DNA of 64,000 bases from Thermomonas flagellata. Lineage in GTDB: Bacteria > Pseudomonadota > Gammaproteobacteria > Xanthomonadales > Xanthomonadaceae. Shown here piece by piece: positions 51,693-62,603 of this stretch. Every line of letters begins with the position of its first letter. Position 1 is the stretch's first letter. Both the position numbers and the translations under genes were made by a program. Below the pieces are notes generated by a model. It made no database searches and was not told the origin of the DNA. It worked only from the letters and a program-made list of their open reading frames with translations. Where the stretch lies: the NCBI RefSeq assembly GCF_022419185.1, contig NZ_JAJOZK010000007.1, positions 100,843 to 164,842 of the forward strand, in the 5' to 3' direction.

Positions 51693-53987
51693 TCAGCCCT
51701 TGCCCAGCCGCGGGCGGTGGCCGTAGCCGTAGTAGGAATAGGCGTCGTAGTGGTAGCCGTAGCCATAGCCGGCGGCGCGCGCATCGTACTTGGCCAGCAC
51801 CGCGCCCACGATCCTTGCCCGCGCCGACAGCAGCCGCTTGAGCGAGGCCTGGGCGACGCTGATCTTGGTCTTGCCGCTGGTCACCATCAGCAGGGTGCCG
51901 TCCACCGCGTTGGCCAGGATCAGCGCATCGGCCAGGCCCAGGGTGGGCGGGCCGTCCACGATCACCTGGTCGTAGGTCTCGGCGGCGATGGTCAGCGCCG
52001 AGACCAGCTTGCTGCCGGACAGCAGTTCCGCCGGGTTCGGCGGCAGCGGCCCGGCCAGCACCACCTTCAGCCGCGGGTCGTCCGTCGGGAGGATCACTTC
52101 GGACAAAGTGCAACTGCCGGCCAGTAGATTGCTCAGGCCCTGCTCCCCACCCTCCAGGCGCAAGTTGCGGCGCAGCGACGGGTTGCGCAGGTCGGCCTCG
52201 ATCAGCAGCACACGCTTGCCCATCTGGGCGAAATTGCGGGCCAAGGTCAATGCGGTAGTCGACTTCGCCTCGCCGGGGCCGGAACTGGTCACCAGCAGGG
52301 TGCGCGGCACCCCGTGGTCGGTGGCGAACTGCAGCGCGGTGCGCACCGAGCGGTAGGCCTCGGAGAAGTGCGAGCGCGGGTCGGCGATCGCCGCGGCGAT
52401 GCTGTCCTTGGGACCGAGCTTGGGGATGACCCCGAGCACCGGCAGGTGCAGCTTCTGCTCGATGTCCGCCGGCAGCTTCAGGGTGTCGTCCAGGAACTCG
52501 AGCAGGAACGCGGCCAGCACCCCCAGCAGCAGCCCGGCCAGCAGGCCGAGCGCGAGGTTGTTGCGCAGGCTCGGGCGGATCCGCCCGGCGTCCTGCGCGC
52601 GGTCGATGATCGCGATGTTGTTGGCGCGCACGTCGCCGGCGACCCCGATCTCCTTGTAGCGCTGCAACAAGCTGTCGTAGAGCTGGCGGTTGGTGTCCGC
52701 CTCGCGCTTGAGGATGTTGTACTGGATGCTGCGCCCGTCCACCGCCAGCGCCTCGTTACGCAACTGCGCGATCTGGCCCTTGAGCAGATTTTCCTGGGCG
52801 GCGGCGGCGTCGTACTCGGCCTTGACCGACGCGCGCACGCTGGCGACCTCGCGCGCGATCTGGCTGTCCAGCTCGTCCATCTGGCCCTTGAGCTGCAGCA
52901 TGTCCGGGTAGTCCGGCTTGAACTTCTGCAACAGCTCCTGGTACTTGGCCTGCAGCATGGCCTTCTGCTGCTGCAAGGCGCGGATGCTGGAATTGCCGAT
53001 CATGTCCGCCGGCAGCGCGCCGCCGGAGGCGGCCTGCCGCCAGCGCGCCTGGGCGCGGATGCGCTGGTCCTGGGCCGCGGCCAGCGCCGCGTTGAGCTGC
53101 ACCAGGTTCTGGCTGGCCAGCGACTGGTCGTCCTTGCCGGTGTTGACCAGGTTCTCCTTCTGCGCGAACTCGACCAGCCGGCGCTCGGAGTCCTCCAGCT
53201 TGGCCTTGGTCAGGCGCAGCTGGTCCTCGAGGTAGGTCTTGGCGTACGAGGTCGCCCCGAAGCGGCGCTCAATCCCGGCCGCAATGAAGCCGTCGGCGAT
53301 CGCGTTGGCGACCCGCACCGCGAAGTCCGGGGCCACGCTGTCGTAATTGACGTAGACCAGGCGCGAGTCGCGCACCGGGGTCACGCTCAGCCCGGCGCGG
53401 ATCAGGCCGGCGACCTGGCGGTCCAGCGCCTGCGCGGCGCGCGGGTCGCGCGGGCGCGCCTGCGCCTGCGCGCGCGGCTGCGGCCGCAGCAGGCCGAGCA
53501 GGCGCTGCAGCGGGCCGGGTGCCTCCAGGCGCGCCAGCATGCCCGGATCCAGGTCCAGTTCGTCCGCGACCCGCTCCGCCAGCGACTGGCTCTGCAGCAG
53601 CTGCACCTGGGTCTGCATGAAGTCCGGGTCCCAGCCGGCGTAGTCGGACGGCTGCACCCCGCCGACCTGCACCACCTGCGGCCCCTGCTGCTGCAGTTCG
53701 AGCAGGACGCTGGCGCGGTACACCGGGGTGGTCAGCAGGGTGACCAGCAGCGCCGCCACCAGCGCCGCGGCCACGCAGCCGAGCACCAGCCAGCGCCGCT
53801 TGACCAGCACCTGCCAGTAGGCCAACAGGTCGATCGCATCCGGATCGGCCTTGGCCGCGGTGTCCTGGAACTGCAGGGCCGCCGGCAGCGCCTGGCGTTG
53901 GGCCAGCGCGGCATGGGGCGACGCCGGGCGGGCCGGCAGGCGCTCGCCGTCGCCGCCCGGCGGCATCGGCAGGTGGTCCTCACTCAT
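51693..53987 (-). CDS. wzc: Polysaccharide co-polymerase and BY-kinase (Wzc/ExoP type)
   Basis: This is a 764-residue protein. A Wzz domain lies between two transmembrane helices (WLVLGCVAAALVAALLVTLLTTPVYRA near 75; NNLALGLLAGLLLGVLAAFLLEFL near 480) with a long coiled coil between. The C-terminal tyrosine kinase has Walker A SSGPGEAKST (Lys575), Walker A' VLLIEADLRNPS and Walker B VIVDGPPTLGL. A Tyr-rich tail GYGYGYHYDAYSYYGYG is the expected autophosphorylation cluster. It controls chain length and export with the Wza-like protein 15 bp upstream. A cognate phosphatase may be the LMW-PTP at 62.6 kb. Confidence 0.95.
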   Translation of the reverse strand: MSEDHLPMPPGGDGERLPARPASPHAALAQRQALPAALQFQDTAAKADPDAIDLLAYWQVLVKRRWLVLGCVAAALVAALLVTLLTTPVYRASVLLELQQQGPQVVQVGGVQPSDYAGWDPDFMQTQVQLLQSQSLAERVADELDLDPGMLARLEAPGPLQRLLGLLRPQPRAQAQARPRDPRAAQALDRQVAGLIRAGLSVTPVRDSRLVYVNYDSVAPDFAVRVANAIADGFIAAGIERRFGATSYAKTYLEDQLRLTKAKLEDSERRLVEFAQKENLVNTGKDDQSLASQNLVQLNAALAAAQDQRIRAQARWRQAASGGALPADMIGNSSIRALQQQKAMLQAKYQELLQKFKPDYPDMLQLKGQMDELDSQIAREVASVRASVKAEYDAAAAQENLLKGQIAQLRNEALAVDGRSIQYNILKREADTNRQLYDSLLQRYKEIGVAGDVRANNIAIIDRAQDAGRIRPSLRNNLALGLLAGLLLGVLAAFLLEFLDDTLKLPADIEQKLHLPVLGVIPKLGPKDSIAAAIADPRSHFSEAYRSVRTALQFATDHGVPRTLLVTSSGPGEAKSTTALTLARNFAQMGKRVLLIEADLRNPSLRRNLRLEGGEQGLSNLLAGSCTLSEVILPTDDPRLKVVLAGPLPPNPAELLSGSKLVSALTIAAETYDQVIVDGPPTLGLADALILANAVDGTLLMVTSGKTKISVAQASLKRLLSARARIVGAVLAKYDARAAGYGYGYHYDAYSYYGYGHRPRLGKG

Positions 53988-54002
53988 AGCTGCGTCCTTG
54001 CA

Positions 54003-54719
54003 TCACAGTAGACGGAACAGGCCCAGGGCCGGGACCGATTCGATGAAGCGGCGGAACGCGGTCTTGCTGCCGGACTGCTCGACCACCACGATGTCGTCGC
54101 CGTAGATCTGCGGATCCTCCATCTGGCCGTGGCGGATCTTGCGCAGGTCGAACACCGCGGCCTGGCGCTTGCCGCCGATCTGGCGCATGACCACGATCCC
54201 GCCGAGGTCGGCGGTACGGTCGTCGATCCCGCCGGCCAGCGCGATCGCCTGCAGCAGCGAGGTGCGCCCGGTCAGCGGGTAGATGCCGGGCTTGTTGACC
54301 GCGCCCTCCAGGGTCACCCGCTGGCTGGTGAATTCCTTGACGAACACGGTCACCTGCGGGTTCTGCAGGTAGCCGTCCGCATAGCGGCGGGCCAGTTCCG
54401 CCTCCAGCTCCGGAATGGTCTTGCCGCCGGCCATCACCGTGCCCACCAGCGGCAGCGAGATCTGGCCGTTGGAATTGACGCGCACGTCCTTGGTCAGCTC
54501 CTCGACCCCGAACACGCTGATGTTGAGCAGGTCCTGCGCGCCGATGCGGTAGTCGCTGGCGCCCTCGTAGGCGCCCTGGGCATTGGTCGAGTCCGGCGGC
54601 GCCAACGTGCCCGCGCCGCCGACGACCGTGCGCACACCGCCGCCACCGGCGCACGCGGCCAGCAGCAGCGCCAGCAGCAGCGCCCCCCACAGCCGGATAG
54701 CCGTTTTAGTCCCTGACAT
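54003..54719 (-). CDS. Outer-membrane polysaccharide export lipoprotein (Wza/GumB type)
   Basis: This 238-residue precursor has a lipobox LLAACAGGG that places the lipid cysteine at residue 23. The poly_export domain begins YRIGAQDLLNISVFGVEELTKDVRVNSNGQISLPLVGTV and is followed by SLBB domains (QRVTLEGAVNKPGIYPLTGRTSLLQAIALAGGI). It is shorter than E. coli Wza and close to GumB/OPX short forms lacking the C-terminal barrel helix. The ATG at 54719 has AAGGG before it. It is the first gene of the 30-kb locus. Confidence 0.93.
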   Translation of the reverse strand: MSGTKTAIRLWGALLLALLLAACAGGGGVRTVVGGAGTLAPPDSTNAQGAYEGASDYRIGAQDLLNISVFGVEELTKDVRVNSNGQISLPLVGTVMAGGKTIPELEAELARRYADGYLQNPQVTVFVKEFTSQRVTLEGAVNKPGIYPLTGRTSLLQAIALAGGIDDRTADLGGIVVMRQIGGKRQAAVFDLRKIRHGQMEDPQIYGDDIVVVEQSGSKTAFRRFIESVPALGLFRLL

Positions 54720-54755
54720 GCGATGCCCTTGGACGACCAAACCCGTTTGACTTGC

Positions 54756-54783
54756 ATTATGCCCGTGCCAAGCATGCGCGCAA
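54756..54783 (-). promoter_or_regulatory. Promoter of the polysaccharide locus
   Basis: On the minus strand TTGCGC (54778-54783) and CATAAT (54756-54761) are 16 bases apart, 37 bases before the wza-like start. It is the best sigma-70 match in front of the locus. The divergent tRNA-Val promoter lies 41 bases away. Confidence 0.55.
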
Positions 54784-54823
54784 AAGCACGACGAATCAGT
54801 TGCACATCCACCGACAGACAGTC

Positions 54824-54851
54824 TTGCCGCGCCGCCGGGTTCCTGTACAAT
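54824..54851 (+). promoter_or_regulatory. Promoter of tRNA-Val
   Basis: TTGCCG (54824-54829) and TACAAT (54846-54851) are 16 bases apart and 14 bases before the mature tRNA 5' end, a normal distance for a tRNA promoter. Confidence 0.65.
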
Positions 54852-54865
54852 GCGCGCCCCGACCC

Positions 54866-54940
54866 GGGCGGTTAGCTCAGCGGTAGAGCATTGCCTTCAC
54901 ACGGCAAGGGTCGTAGGTTCGAACCCTACACCGCCCACCA
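54866..54940 (+). tRNA. tRNA-Val (anticodon CAC)
   Basis: A complete cloverleaf is seen: acceptor GGGCGGT/ACCGCCC, D arm TTAGCTCAGCGGTAGAGC, anticodon stem TTGCC/GGCAA with loop TTCACAC (CAC), T arm GTAGG-TTCGAAC-CCTAC, and an encoded CCA end. It reads GUG codons, frequent in this genome. It has its own promoter and hairpin terminator. Confidence 0.97.
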
Positions 54941-54948
54941 CTTCCCAC

Positions 54949-54979
54949 GCAGCCGGCCCCGCGCCGGCTGCGGCGTTTC
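54949..54979 (+). terminator. Terminator of tRNA-Val
   Basis: A 9-bp perfect stem (GCAGCCGGC/GCCGGCTGC) with a CCCGC loop follows the tRNA by 8 bases and is trailed by GGCGTTTC. It is a short T run but well placed. Confidence 0.65.
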
Positions 54980-55052
54980 AGGCCGGCATCCGTTCGCGGT
55001 ATCAATCCATACCGAGCGCAGCCGCCGACCGCGCAGCGGCAGCCAGCCAGCT

Positions 55053-56942
55053 TCAGTCCAGCCCGAGCGCGGCCACCACCTGCGCCGCCAGCGCCTCCGC
55101 GTCCGCCTCCGCCGCGTGCAGGTGCAATTCCGGCTGCTCCGGGGGCTCGTAGGGCGAATCGATGCCGGTGAAGTTGCGCAGCTCGCCGCGCCGCGCCTTG
55201 GCATACAAGCCCTTGGCGTCGCGCTGCTCGGCCACCGCCAGCGGCACGTCCACGAACACCTCGAGGAACTCGCCGGGCGCGAACAGGCGGCGCGCCATCT
55301 CGCGCTCGGCCCGGAACGGGCTGATGAAGCTGACCAGCACGATCAGCCCGGCGTCGGTCATCAGCCGCGCCACCTCCGCGACCCGGCGGATGTTCTCGAC
55401 CCGATCCTCGGGGGTGAAGCCGAGGTCCTTGTTCAGCCCATGGCGCACGTTGTCGCCGTCCAGCAGGTAGGTATGCCGCCCCAGCGCCAGCAGCCGGCGC
55501 TCGACCAGGTTGGCAATCGTCGACTTGCCGGCCCCCGACAACCCGGTGAACCACAGGCAGCGCGGCGCCTGCTGTTTGATCCGCGCACGCGCGGCCTTGT
55601 CCACGTCGAGCGGCTGCCAGTGCAGGTTGCCGGCGCGGCGCAGGGCGAAGTCGAGGGTGCCGGCGGCGAGGGTCGCGTTGCTGTGGCGGTCGATCAGGAT
55701 GAACCCGCCGAGGGTGCGGTCCTCGGCGTACGGGGCGAACGCCAGCGGCTGGTCGAGGTGCAGGTTGCACACCGCGACCTCGTTCAGCTCGAGGGTCTTG
55801 GCCGCCAGCGGCTCCTGGGTGTCGACGTCGATCTTGTGCTTGATCTCGGTGACCGTGGCGCCGACGGTGCGGGTGCCCAGCTTGAGCAGGTAGGGCCGGC
55901 CCGGCAGCAGGCGCTCCTCGCCCATCCACAGCAGGTGCGCGGCGAACTGGTCGGCGATCTCCGGCGGCGCCGCGGCGGCCGCGATCACGTCGCCGCGGCT
56001 GGCATCGACCTCATCGGCCAGGGTCAGCACCACCGCCTGCCCGGCCTCGGCGGCATCGAGGTCGCCGTCGGCGGTCACGATCCGCGCGACCTGCGTGCGC
56101 CGCCCGGACGGCAGCACCACCACCGCATCGCCCGGCGCCACCCGCCCGCCGGCGATGGTGCCGGCGAAGCCGCGGAAGTCCTGGTCGGGCCGGCACACCC
56201 ATTGCACCGGCATCCGGAACGGCAGCCGTTCGGCCTCGCCCGCGCGCGCCGGCGGCGCGCTCTCCAGCAACTCGAGCAAGGACGGCCCGGCATACCACGG
56301 CAGCGCCTGCGAACGCGCGGTCACGTTGTCGCCGTGCAGAGCCGACAGCGGCACCGCGTCCACCCGGGCGATGCCCAGCTGCGCGGCCAGCGCATGGTAG
56401 GCCTCCTCGATCCGCGCGAACACCGCCGGATCGTGGCCGACCAGGTCCATCTTGTTGACCGCCAGCACCACGTGGCGGATGCCCAGCAGCGACACGATAT
56501 AGCTGTGCCGGCGGGTCTGGGTGAGCAGGCCCTTGCGCGCGTCCACCAGCACCACCGCGAGGTCGGCGGTGGAAGCGCCGGTGGCCATGTTGCGGGTGTA
56601 CTGCGCGTGCCCGGGGCAGTCGGCGACGATGAACTTGCGGCGCGCGGTGTCGAAGAAGCGGTAGGCCACGTCGATGGTGATGCCCTGCTCGCGTTCGGCG
56701 GCCAGGCCGTCGACCAGCAGGGCGAAGTCGAGCGCGCCGTTCTGGGTGCCGTGGCGGCGGCTGTCGGCCTCCAGCGCGCGCAGCTGGTCGTCGCGCAGCT
56801 GGCGGGTGTCGTGCAGCAGGCGCCCGATCAGGGTGCTCTTGCCGTCGTCCACGCTGCCGCAGGTGATGAAGCGCAGCAGCTGCTTGTCCTCGTGGCGGCG
56901 CAGGTGCTCGGCCACCCGCGCCTCGGCGTCGTCCAGGCGCAT
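55053..56942 (-). CDS. cysNC: Bifunctional sulfate adenylyltransferase subunit 1 / adenylylsulfate kinase
   Basis: This is a 629-residue fusion. The N-terminal GTPase (CysN) has the P loop [27 protein letters not shown] and NKMDLV, with domains II/III after ~230. The C-terminal APS kinase (CysC) has [18 protein letters not shown] (Lys473), [15 protein letters not shown] and the FVDVPL region. Together with CysD it makes APS from sulfate with GTP hydrolysis, then phosphorylates it to PAPS. Its ATG overlaps the cysD stop by one base (TGATG). This fused form is common in xanthomonads. Confidence 0.97.
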   Translation of the reverse strand: MRLDDAEARVAEHLRRHEDKQLLRFITCGSVDDGKSTLIGRLLHDTRQLRDDQLRALEADSRRHGTQNGALDFALLVDGLAAEREQGITIDVAYRFFDTARRKFIVADCPGHAQYTRNMATGASTADLAVVLVDARKGLLTQTRRHSYIVSLLGIRHVVLAVNKMDLVGHDPAVFARIEEAYHALAAQLGIARVDAVPLSALHGDNVTARSQALPWYAGPSLLELLESAPPARAGEAERLPFRMPVQWVCRPDQDFRGFAGTIAGGRVAPGDAVVVLPSGRRTQVARIVTADGDLDAAEAGQAVVLTLADEVDASRGDVIAAAAAPPEIADQFAAHLLWMGEERLLPGRPYLLKLGTRTVGATVTEIKHKIDVDTQEPLAAKTLELNEVAVCNLHLDQPLAFAPYAEDRTLGGFILIDRHSNATLAAGTLDFALRRAGNLHWQPLDVDKAARARIKQQAPRCLWFTGLSGAGKSTIANLVERRLLALGRHTYLLDGDNVRHGLNKDLGFTPEDRVENIRRVAEVARLMTDAGLIVLVSFISPFRAEREMARRLFAPGEFLEVFVDVPLAVAEQRDAKGLYAKARRGELRNFTGIDSPYEPPEQPELHLHAAEADAEALAAQVVAALGLD

Positions 56943-57847
56943 CAGAAGTAGCCCTCCTGCTTCTTCTTCTCCATCGAGTCGGCCGGGTCGTGGTCGATCA
57001 CCCGGCCCTGGCGCTCGGAGGTACGCGCGGCCAGCAGTTCCGCCACCACCTGCGCCGGGGTCTCGGCCTCCGACTCCACCCCGCCGGTCAGCGGGTAGCA
57101 GCCGAGGGTGCGGAAGCGCACCTTGCGGTATTGCGGCAGCTCGCCCGCGCGCAGCGGCAGGCGCTCGTCGTCGACCATGATCAGCACCCCGTCGCGCTCC
57201 ACCACCGGGCGCACCCGCGCGAAGTACAGCGGCGGAAGTTCGATGCCCTCGCGCAGGATGTACAGCCACACGTCCAGCTCGGTCCAGTTCGAGAGCGGGA
57301 ACGCGCGCACCGACTCGCCCTTGTGGATGCGGGTGTTGTAGAGGTTCCACAGCTCCGGGCGCTGGTTCTTCGGATCCCAGCGCTGCTGCGCGCTGCGGAA
57401 GCTGAAGATGCGCTCCTTGGCGCGCGACTTCTCCTCGTCGCGGCGGGCCCCGCCGATCGCGCAGTCGTAGCCGCCCTCCGCCAGCGCCTGGCGCAGGGCC
57501 TGGGTGCGCATCACGTCGGTGTAGACGCTGGCGCCGTGCGCGAACGGATTGATGCCTTGGCGCACGCCCTCCTGGTTGACGTGCACGCGCAGCTCGACGT
57601 CGCCGCGCGCGGCCACCCGGTCGCGGAAGGCGTAGGTCTCGCGGAACTCGAAGGTGCTGTCGATGTGCAGCAGCGGGATCGGCGGGCGCGCCGGGAAGAA
57701 CGCCTTGCGCAGCAGGTGCAGCAGCACCGTGCTGTCCTTGCCGATCGAATACAGCAGGACCGGGTTGCGGAACTCGGCGGCGACCTCGCGCAGGATGTGC
57801 AGGCTCTCCGCCTCGAGGCGGTCCAGGTGGGTCGGCGATCGGGGCAC
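56942..57847 (-). CDS. cysD: Sulfate adenylyltransferase subunit 2
   Basis: This is a 301-residue ATP pyrophosphatase-family enzyme. The PP-loop is [40 protein letters not shown] and [14 protein letters not shown] are diagnostic for CysD, as is the C-terminal [11 protein letters not shown]. The start is a GTG at 57847 ([21 protein letters not shown]), since no ATG fits. It adenylates sulfate together with the CysN part of the next gene. The 34-bp gap to the upstream glutamate-synthase-like gene suggests one transcript. Confidence 0.96.
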   Translation of the reverse strand: MPRSPTHLDRLEAESLHILREVAAEFRNPVLLYSIGKDSTVLLHLLRKAFFPARPPIPLLHIDSTFEFRETYAFRDRVAARGDVELRVHVNQEGVRQGINPFAHGASVYTDVMRTQALRQALAEGGYDCAIGGARRDEEKSRAKERIFSFRSAQQRWDPKNQRPELWNLYNTRIHKGESVRAFPLSNWTELDVWLYILREGIELPPLYFARVRPVVERDGVLIMVDDERLPLRAGELPQYRKVRFRTLGCYPLTGGVESEAETPAQVVAELLAARTSERQGRVIDHDPADSMEKKKQEGYF

Positions 57848-57881
57848 GGCGATGGCGGACGGCAACGGGGGCGGCAGTCTA

Positions 57882-59510
57882 TCAAGCCGTCTTGCGCGCC
57901 CGCAGCGCGCGCACCCGCTCCGGCGGCGCGAAGCTGTCACTGGCCGCCAGCGGCCAGAACGCCTGGAACACCGCGTGCTCGGGCACCCGCCCGCCGAGCA
58001 GCTCGCCCGGCTCGAGGAAGCGGTACAGCGCCGCCAGCGAGCGGATCTCGGTCGGGCTGACCCGGCGCAGGATGTGCTCCGGGCCGAGCTCGCGCGGGTG
58101 CTCCAGCCCGGCCGCGGCCAGCAGGTCGCGCAGCGCCAGCAGGGTGTTGCGGTGGAACGCGGCGACCCGGGCCGCCTTGTCGGCCACGTCCAGCCGCTTC
58201 CAGCGCGCCGGGTCCTGGGTCGCCACCCCGGTCGGGCAGCGGTCGGTGTGGCAGCTGAGCGACTGGATGCAGCCGAGCGCGAACATGAAGCCGCGCGCGG
58301 CGTTGCACCAGTCCGCGCCGAGCGCGAGCGTGCGCGCGATGTCGAACGCGCTGACGATCTTGCCGGCCGCGCCGAGCCGGATCCGCTCGCGCAGGCCCAG
58401 TCCGACCAGGGTGTTGTGCACCAGCAGCAGGGCCTCGTGCATCGGCAGGCCGACGTGGTCGATGAACTCCGCCGGGGCCGCGCCGGTGCCACCCTCGGCG
58501 CCGTCCACCACGATGAAGTCCGGCAGCTCGCCGGTCTCGTGCATGGCCTTGGCGATCGCGAACCATTCCCACGGATGCCCGATCGCGAGCTTGAACCCGG
58601 CCGGCTTGCCGCCGGAGAGCGCGCGCAGGCGGGCGACGAACCGCAGCAGCCCGCGCGGGTCGGAGAAAGCGCTGTGCGCGGCCGGCGACACGCAGTCCAC
58701 CCCGGGCGGCACCCCGCGGGTGGCGGCGATCTCGGCACTGACCTTGGCCGCGGGCAGTACCCCGCCGTGGCCCGGCTTGGCGCCCTGCGACAGCTTGACC
58801 TCGACCATCTTCACTTGCGGATCGCGCGCCTGCGCGGCGAAGCGCTCCTCGCTGAAGCGGCCGTCCTCGTCGCGGCAGCCGAAGTAGCCCGAGCCGATCT
58901 CCCACACCAGGTCGCCGCCGGCCTCGCGGTGGTAGGGCGAGATCGCGCCCTCGCCGGTGTCGTGGTAGAAGCCGCCGCGCGCGGCGCCGGCGTTGAGCGC
59001 GCGGATCGCCGCCGCCGACAGCGCGCCGAAGCTCATCGCCGAGATGTTGAACACGCTGGCCGGATACGGCTGCGCGCATGCCTCGCCGATCGCGATCCGG
59101 AAGTCGGCGGACGCGATCGCTGCCGGCGCCAGCGAGTGGTTGATCCACTCGTAGTCCACCGCGTAGGGATCGTGCAGGCTGCCGAACGGGCGCACGTCGC
59201 TCACACCCTTGGCGCGCTGGTACACCAGCGCGCGCTGCTCGCGCGAGAACGGCACCTCGGCGGTGTCGGACTGGATGAAGTACTGGCGCATCTCCGGCCC
59301 GATCGCCTCCAGGCCGTAGCGGAAGTGGGCGAGGATCGGGTAGTTGCGGCGCAGCGTGCTGCGCCGCTGCAGCAGGTCGACGCTGCCGAGCACGGCGAAC
59401 GCGCCGAACACCAGCACGCCCCAGCCCCAAGCCGCGCCGAAGCGCCAGGCCAGCAGCAGGCAGAGCAACGTCAGCGCCAGGCTGGCGGCATAGGCGGCGT
59501 AGCGCGACAT
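57882..59510 (-). CDS. FMN-binding glutamate-synthase-like protein
   Basis: This is a 542-residue protein. One or two N-terminal membrane helices ([30 protein letters not shown]) precede a GltS-type (beta/alpha)8 FMN barrel: [79 protein letters not shown] and [20 protein letters not shown] with cluster-like Cys. The glutaminase domain of true glutamate synthase is absent. Its reaction is unknown. AGGAGG precedes the ATG, which starts only 18 bases after the tRNA-Leu 3' end, so the two probably share a transcript. Confidence 0.9.
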   Translation of the reverse strand: MSRYAAYAASLALTLLCLLLAWRFGAAWGWGVLVFGAFAVLGSVDLLQRRSTLRRNYPILAHFRYGLEAIGPEMRQYFIQSDTAEVPFSREQRALVYQRAKGVSDVRPFGSLHDPYAVDYEWINHSLAPAAIASADFRIAIGEACAQPYPASVFNISAMSFGALSAAAIRALNAGAARGGFYHDTGEGAISPYHREAGGDLVWEIGSGYFGCRDEDGRFSEERFAAQARDPQVKMVEVKLSQGAKPGHGGVLPAAKVSAEIAATRGVPPGVDCVSPAAHSAFSDPRGLLRFVARLRALSGGKPAGFKLAIGHPWEWFAIAKAMHETGELPDFIVVDGAEGGTGAAPAEFIDHVGLPMHEALLLVHNTLVGLGLRERIRLGAAGKIVSAFDIARTLALGADWCNAARGFMFALGCIQSLSCHTDRCPTGVATQDPARWKRLDVADKAARVAAFHRNTLLALRDLLAAAGLEHPRELGPEHILRRVSPTEIRSLAALYRFLEPGELLGGRVPEHAVFQAFWPLAASDSFAPPERVRALRARKTA

Positions 59511-59528
59511 CGCACCTCCTGCGCAATG

Positions 59529-59615
59529 TGGTGCCCGGGGAGGGACTCGAACCCTCAGGGCCTGGCGGCCGGCGGATTTTAAGTCCGCTGCGTCTACCGG
59601 TTTCGCCACCCGGGC
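59529..59615 (-). tRNA. tRNA-Leu (anticodon TAA)
   Basis: An 87-base class II tRNA with a long variable arm. The acceptor pairs GCCCGGG at both ends, the anticodon loop is CTTAAAA (TAA), the T loop is TTCGAGT, and an encoded CCA is at 59531-59529. It reads UUA codons, rare in this GC-rich genome. It is third in the Gly-Cys-Leu series, like E. coli leuZ. No terminator follows before the downstream gene. Confidence 0.96.
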
Positions 59616-59828
59616 GTGGCCCAAAGCTTACGCGAGCGGCATGGCGCCCGCGCGCCCCATGGCTACCGCCCTGCCCGCGCGCCGCAGGCTGCACGGCGGC
59701 CAGCGCGCCAGGCGCCCTCGCACCGCGCCCGGAGCCTGCGCTCGCATTCGCCGCAACGTCCCCGCGCCGCCCGTCGCGCCGCCGGCCACGCCGACACACC
59801 CGTGGGGTGCCGGAGTGGCCCTGCAACG

Positions 59829-59855
59829 AAAACGGCCCCGCCGGGGGCGGGGCCG
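59829..59855 (-). terminator. Intrinsic terminator after tRNA-Cys
   Basis: A 10-bp stem (CGGCCCCGCC/GGCGGGGCCG, loop of 3) is followed on the minus strand by TTTTCG. It starts 6 bases after the tRNA-Cys CCA. Confidence 0.8.
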
Positions 59856-59861
59856 CTGGAT

Positions 59862-59935
59862 TGGAGGCCGGGGTCGGAATTGAACCGGCGTACGCGGATT
59901 TGCAGTCCGCTGCATGACCACTCTGCCACCCGGCC
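59862..59935 (-). tRNA. tRNA-Cys (anticodon GCA)
   Basis: This 74-base cloverleaf has acceptor GGCCGGG/CCCGGCC, anticodon loop CTGCAAA (GCA), stem GCGGA/TCCGC, T loop TTCAATT and encoded CCA. It lies between tRNA-Gly and tRNA-Leu, as cysT does in E. coli. Its own terminator follows. Confidence 0.97.
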
Positions 59936-59991
59936 GGGAGGCGCATCGCGCGGGGCGATTCTTCCACATCCGGCACGCCGAGGCGAGCCGG

Positions 59992-60020
59992 AAAAAGCGA
60001 AGCCCCGCGAACGGGGCTTC
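59992..60020 (-). terminator. Intrinsic terminator after tRNA-Gly
   Basis: A 9-bp stem GAAGCCCCG/CGGGGCTTC with a TTCG tetraloop is followed by GC and five T on the minus strand, 8 bases after tRNA-Gly. This is the clearest rho-independent terminator in the window. Confidence 0.9.
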
Positions 60021-60028
60021 GGTGCATC

Positions 60029-60714
<686 letters not shown>

Positions 60715-60718
<4 letters not shown>

Positions 60719-62598
60719 GGCGCCCGGTCCGTCTCCGCCGCCGCGGCGGCTGCCTCCAGCCCGTGCAGGCTGGCCCAGATGCGTTCGGCCAGCGCGCGGT
60801 GGATGCCCTCCACCCGCGCGATCTCGTCGACCGCGGCCGCCTGCAATCCTGACAGACCGCCGAAATGCCGCAAGAGGGCCGCGCGCCGGCGCGGCCCGAT
60901 CCCGGCGATGTCCTCCAGCCGGCTGCTGGCGCGCGCCTTCTGGCGGCGCCCGCGGTGCCCGGTGATCGCGAACCGGTGGGCCTCGTCGCGCACCTGCTGG
61001 ATCAGCTGCAGCGCCGGCGAGGCGGCGCCCGGGCGCACGTCGCGGCCGTCCGGCAGCAGCAGGGTCTCGGCCCCCGGCTTGCGCTCCGGGCCCTTGGCCA
61101 CGCCGACTAGGGCGATGCCGTCGATCCCGGCGTCGGTCAGCACCTCGCGCGCCTGCGCGACCTGGCCGGCGCCGCCGTCGATCAGCAGCACGTCCGGCAG
61201 CACCGCCTCCGGGTCGCCCGCGGCGGCGGCGCGGAAGCGCCGCTGCAGCGCCTGCTGCATGGCCGCGTAGTCATCGCCCGGCTCGATCCCGACGATGTTG
61301 TAGCGGCGATACTGGGCCCGCACCGCCCCCTGCGCATCGAACACCACGCACGCGGCGACGGTGGCCTCGCCGCCGGTGTGGCTGATGTCGAAGCACTCGA
61401 TCCGGCGCGGCGGCGCCGGCAGGCCCAGCAGCCGCTGCAGGTCTTGCAGGCGCGCCTGTTGGGTGCGGCTGCTGGCCAGTTCGGTCGCCAGCGCCAGCTC
61501 GGCATTGCGGCGCACCAGCTCCAGGTGCGCCGCGCGCTCGCCGCGCACCCGGCTGCGCAGTTCGACCCGGCGCCCTGCGTGCTCGGACAGCGCCTGCGCG
61601 ATCAGCGCCTGCTCCGGGATGTCGCGGTCGAGCACGATCTCCTCAGGCGGCGGCTGCTCGGCGTAGTACTGCGAGACGAACGCGGCCAGCACCTCGGCCG
61701 GGCTGTCCTCGCCGTTGGTGCGCGGGAAGTGCGCGCGGGTGCCGAGGTTGCGGCCGTCGCGGAAGGCCAGCAGCAGCACGCAGGCATGGCTGCCCTGCAT
61801 CGCCACCGCGAGCACGTCGAGGTCGGCGTTGCGGCCGTCCATGGTGTGGCGCGCCTGCAGCTTGCGGATGGTGGCGATCAGGTCGCGCAGGCGCGCGGCC
61901 TGCTCGAACTCCAGCGCCTCGCTGGCGCGCTGCATGGCCTGCGCCAGCTCGGCGTCGAGCTCGGCGCTGCGCCCCTCCAGGAACAGGGTGGCGCGGCGCA
62001 CCGCATCGGCATACTCGTCGGCCGCCACCAGCCCCACGCACGGCCCGCTGCAGTGGCCGATCTGGTATTGCAGGCAGGGCCGGCTGCGGTTGCGGAACAC
62101 GCTGTCCTCGCAGCTGCGCAGGCGGAACAGCTTGTGCATCAGGGCCAGGGTCTCGCGCACCGCGCCGGCGCTCGGGTACGGGCCGAAGTAGCGCCCCGGC
62201 TGCGCGCGCGCGCCGCGGTGGAAGGCCAGCCGCGGCCAGTCCTCGCGGGTGAGCAGCACGTACGGGTAGCTCTTGTCGTCGCGCAGCATCACGTTGTAGC
62301 GCGGGCGCAGCGACTTGATCAGCTGGTTCTCCAGCAGCAGCGCGTCGGCCTCGCTGCGGGTGACGGTGACCTGGATGCGCGCCACCTGCGCCAGCATCGC
62401 CATGATCCGCGCCGGCTTCGGGGTGGCGTTGAAGTAGCTGCCGACCCGGTTGCGCAGCGCGCGCGCCTTGCCGACGTACAGCACCTGGCCGGCCGCGTCG
62501 AGCATGCGGTACACCCCGGGCGCGAGCGGCAGCCCGGCGGCCACCGCCTTGCCGTCGAACGCCGGCGGCGCCGGTTCGGGCGGGCGGCGTGCGGGCAT
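60715..62598 (-). CDS. uvrC: Excinuclease ABC subunit C
   Basis: This is a 627-residue repair endonuclease. The N-terminal GIY-YIG domain (PGVYRMLDAAGQVLYVGKARALRNRVGSYF) makes the 3' cut. A Cys-rich SCEDSVFRNRSRPCLQYQIGHCSGPCVG segment may bind an iron-sulfur cluster. UVR motif helices follow near 205-240, then the RNase H-like 5' nuclease (CFDISHTGGEATVAACVVF; LLIDGGAGQV; DEAHRFAITGHR) and a C-terminal HhH pair (DIAGIGPRRRAALLRHFGG). The ATG at 62598 was chosen because the GIY domain starts close after it. It is coupled to pgsA. Confidence 0.97.
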
Positions 62599-62603
62599 CG
62601 CGG

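Noticed and set aside
54750..54790. Sigma-54 promoter (TGGCACG then TGCA) before the wza-like gene
   Set aside because: The GG to GC distance is two bases too long for sigma-54; a sigma-70 pair fits better.
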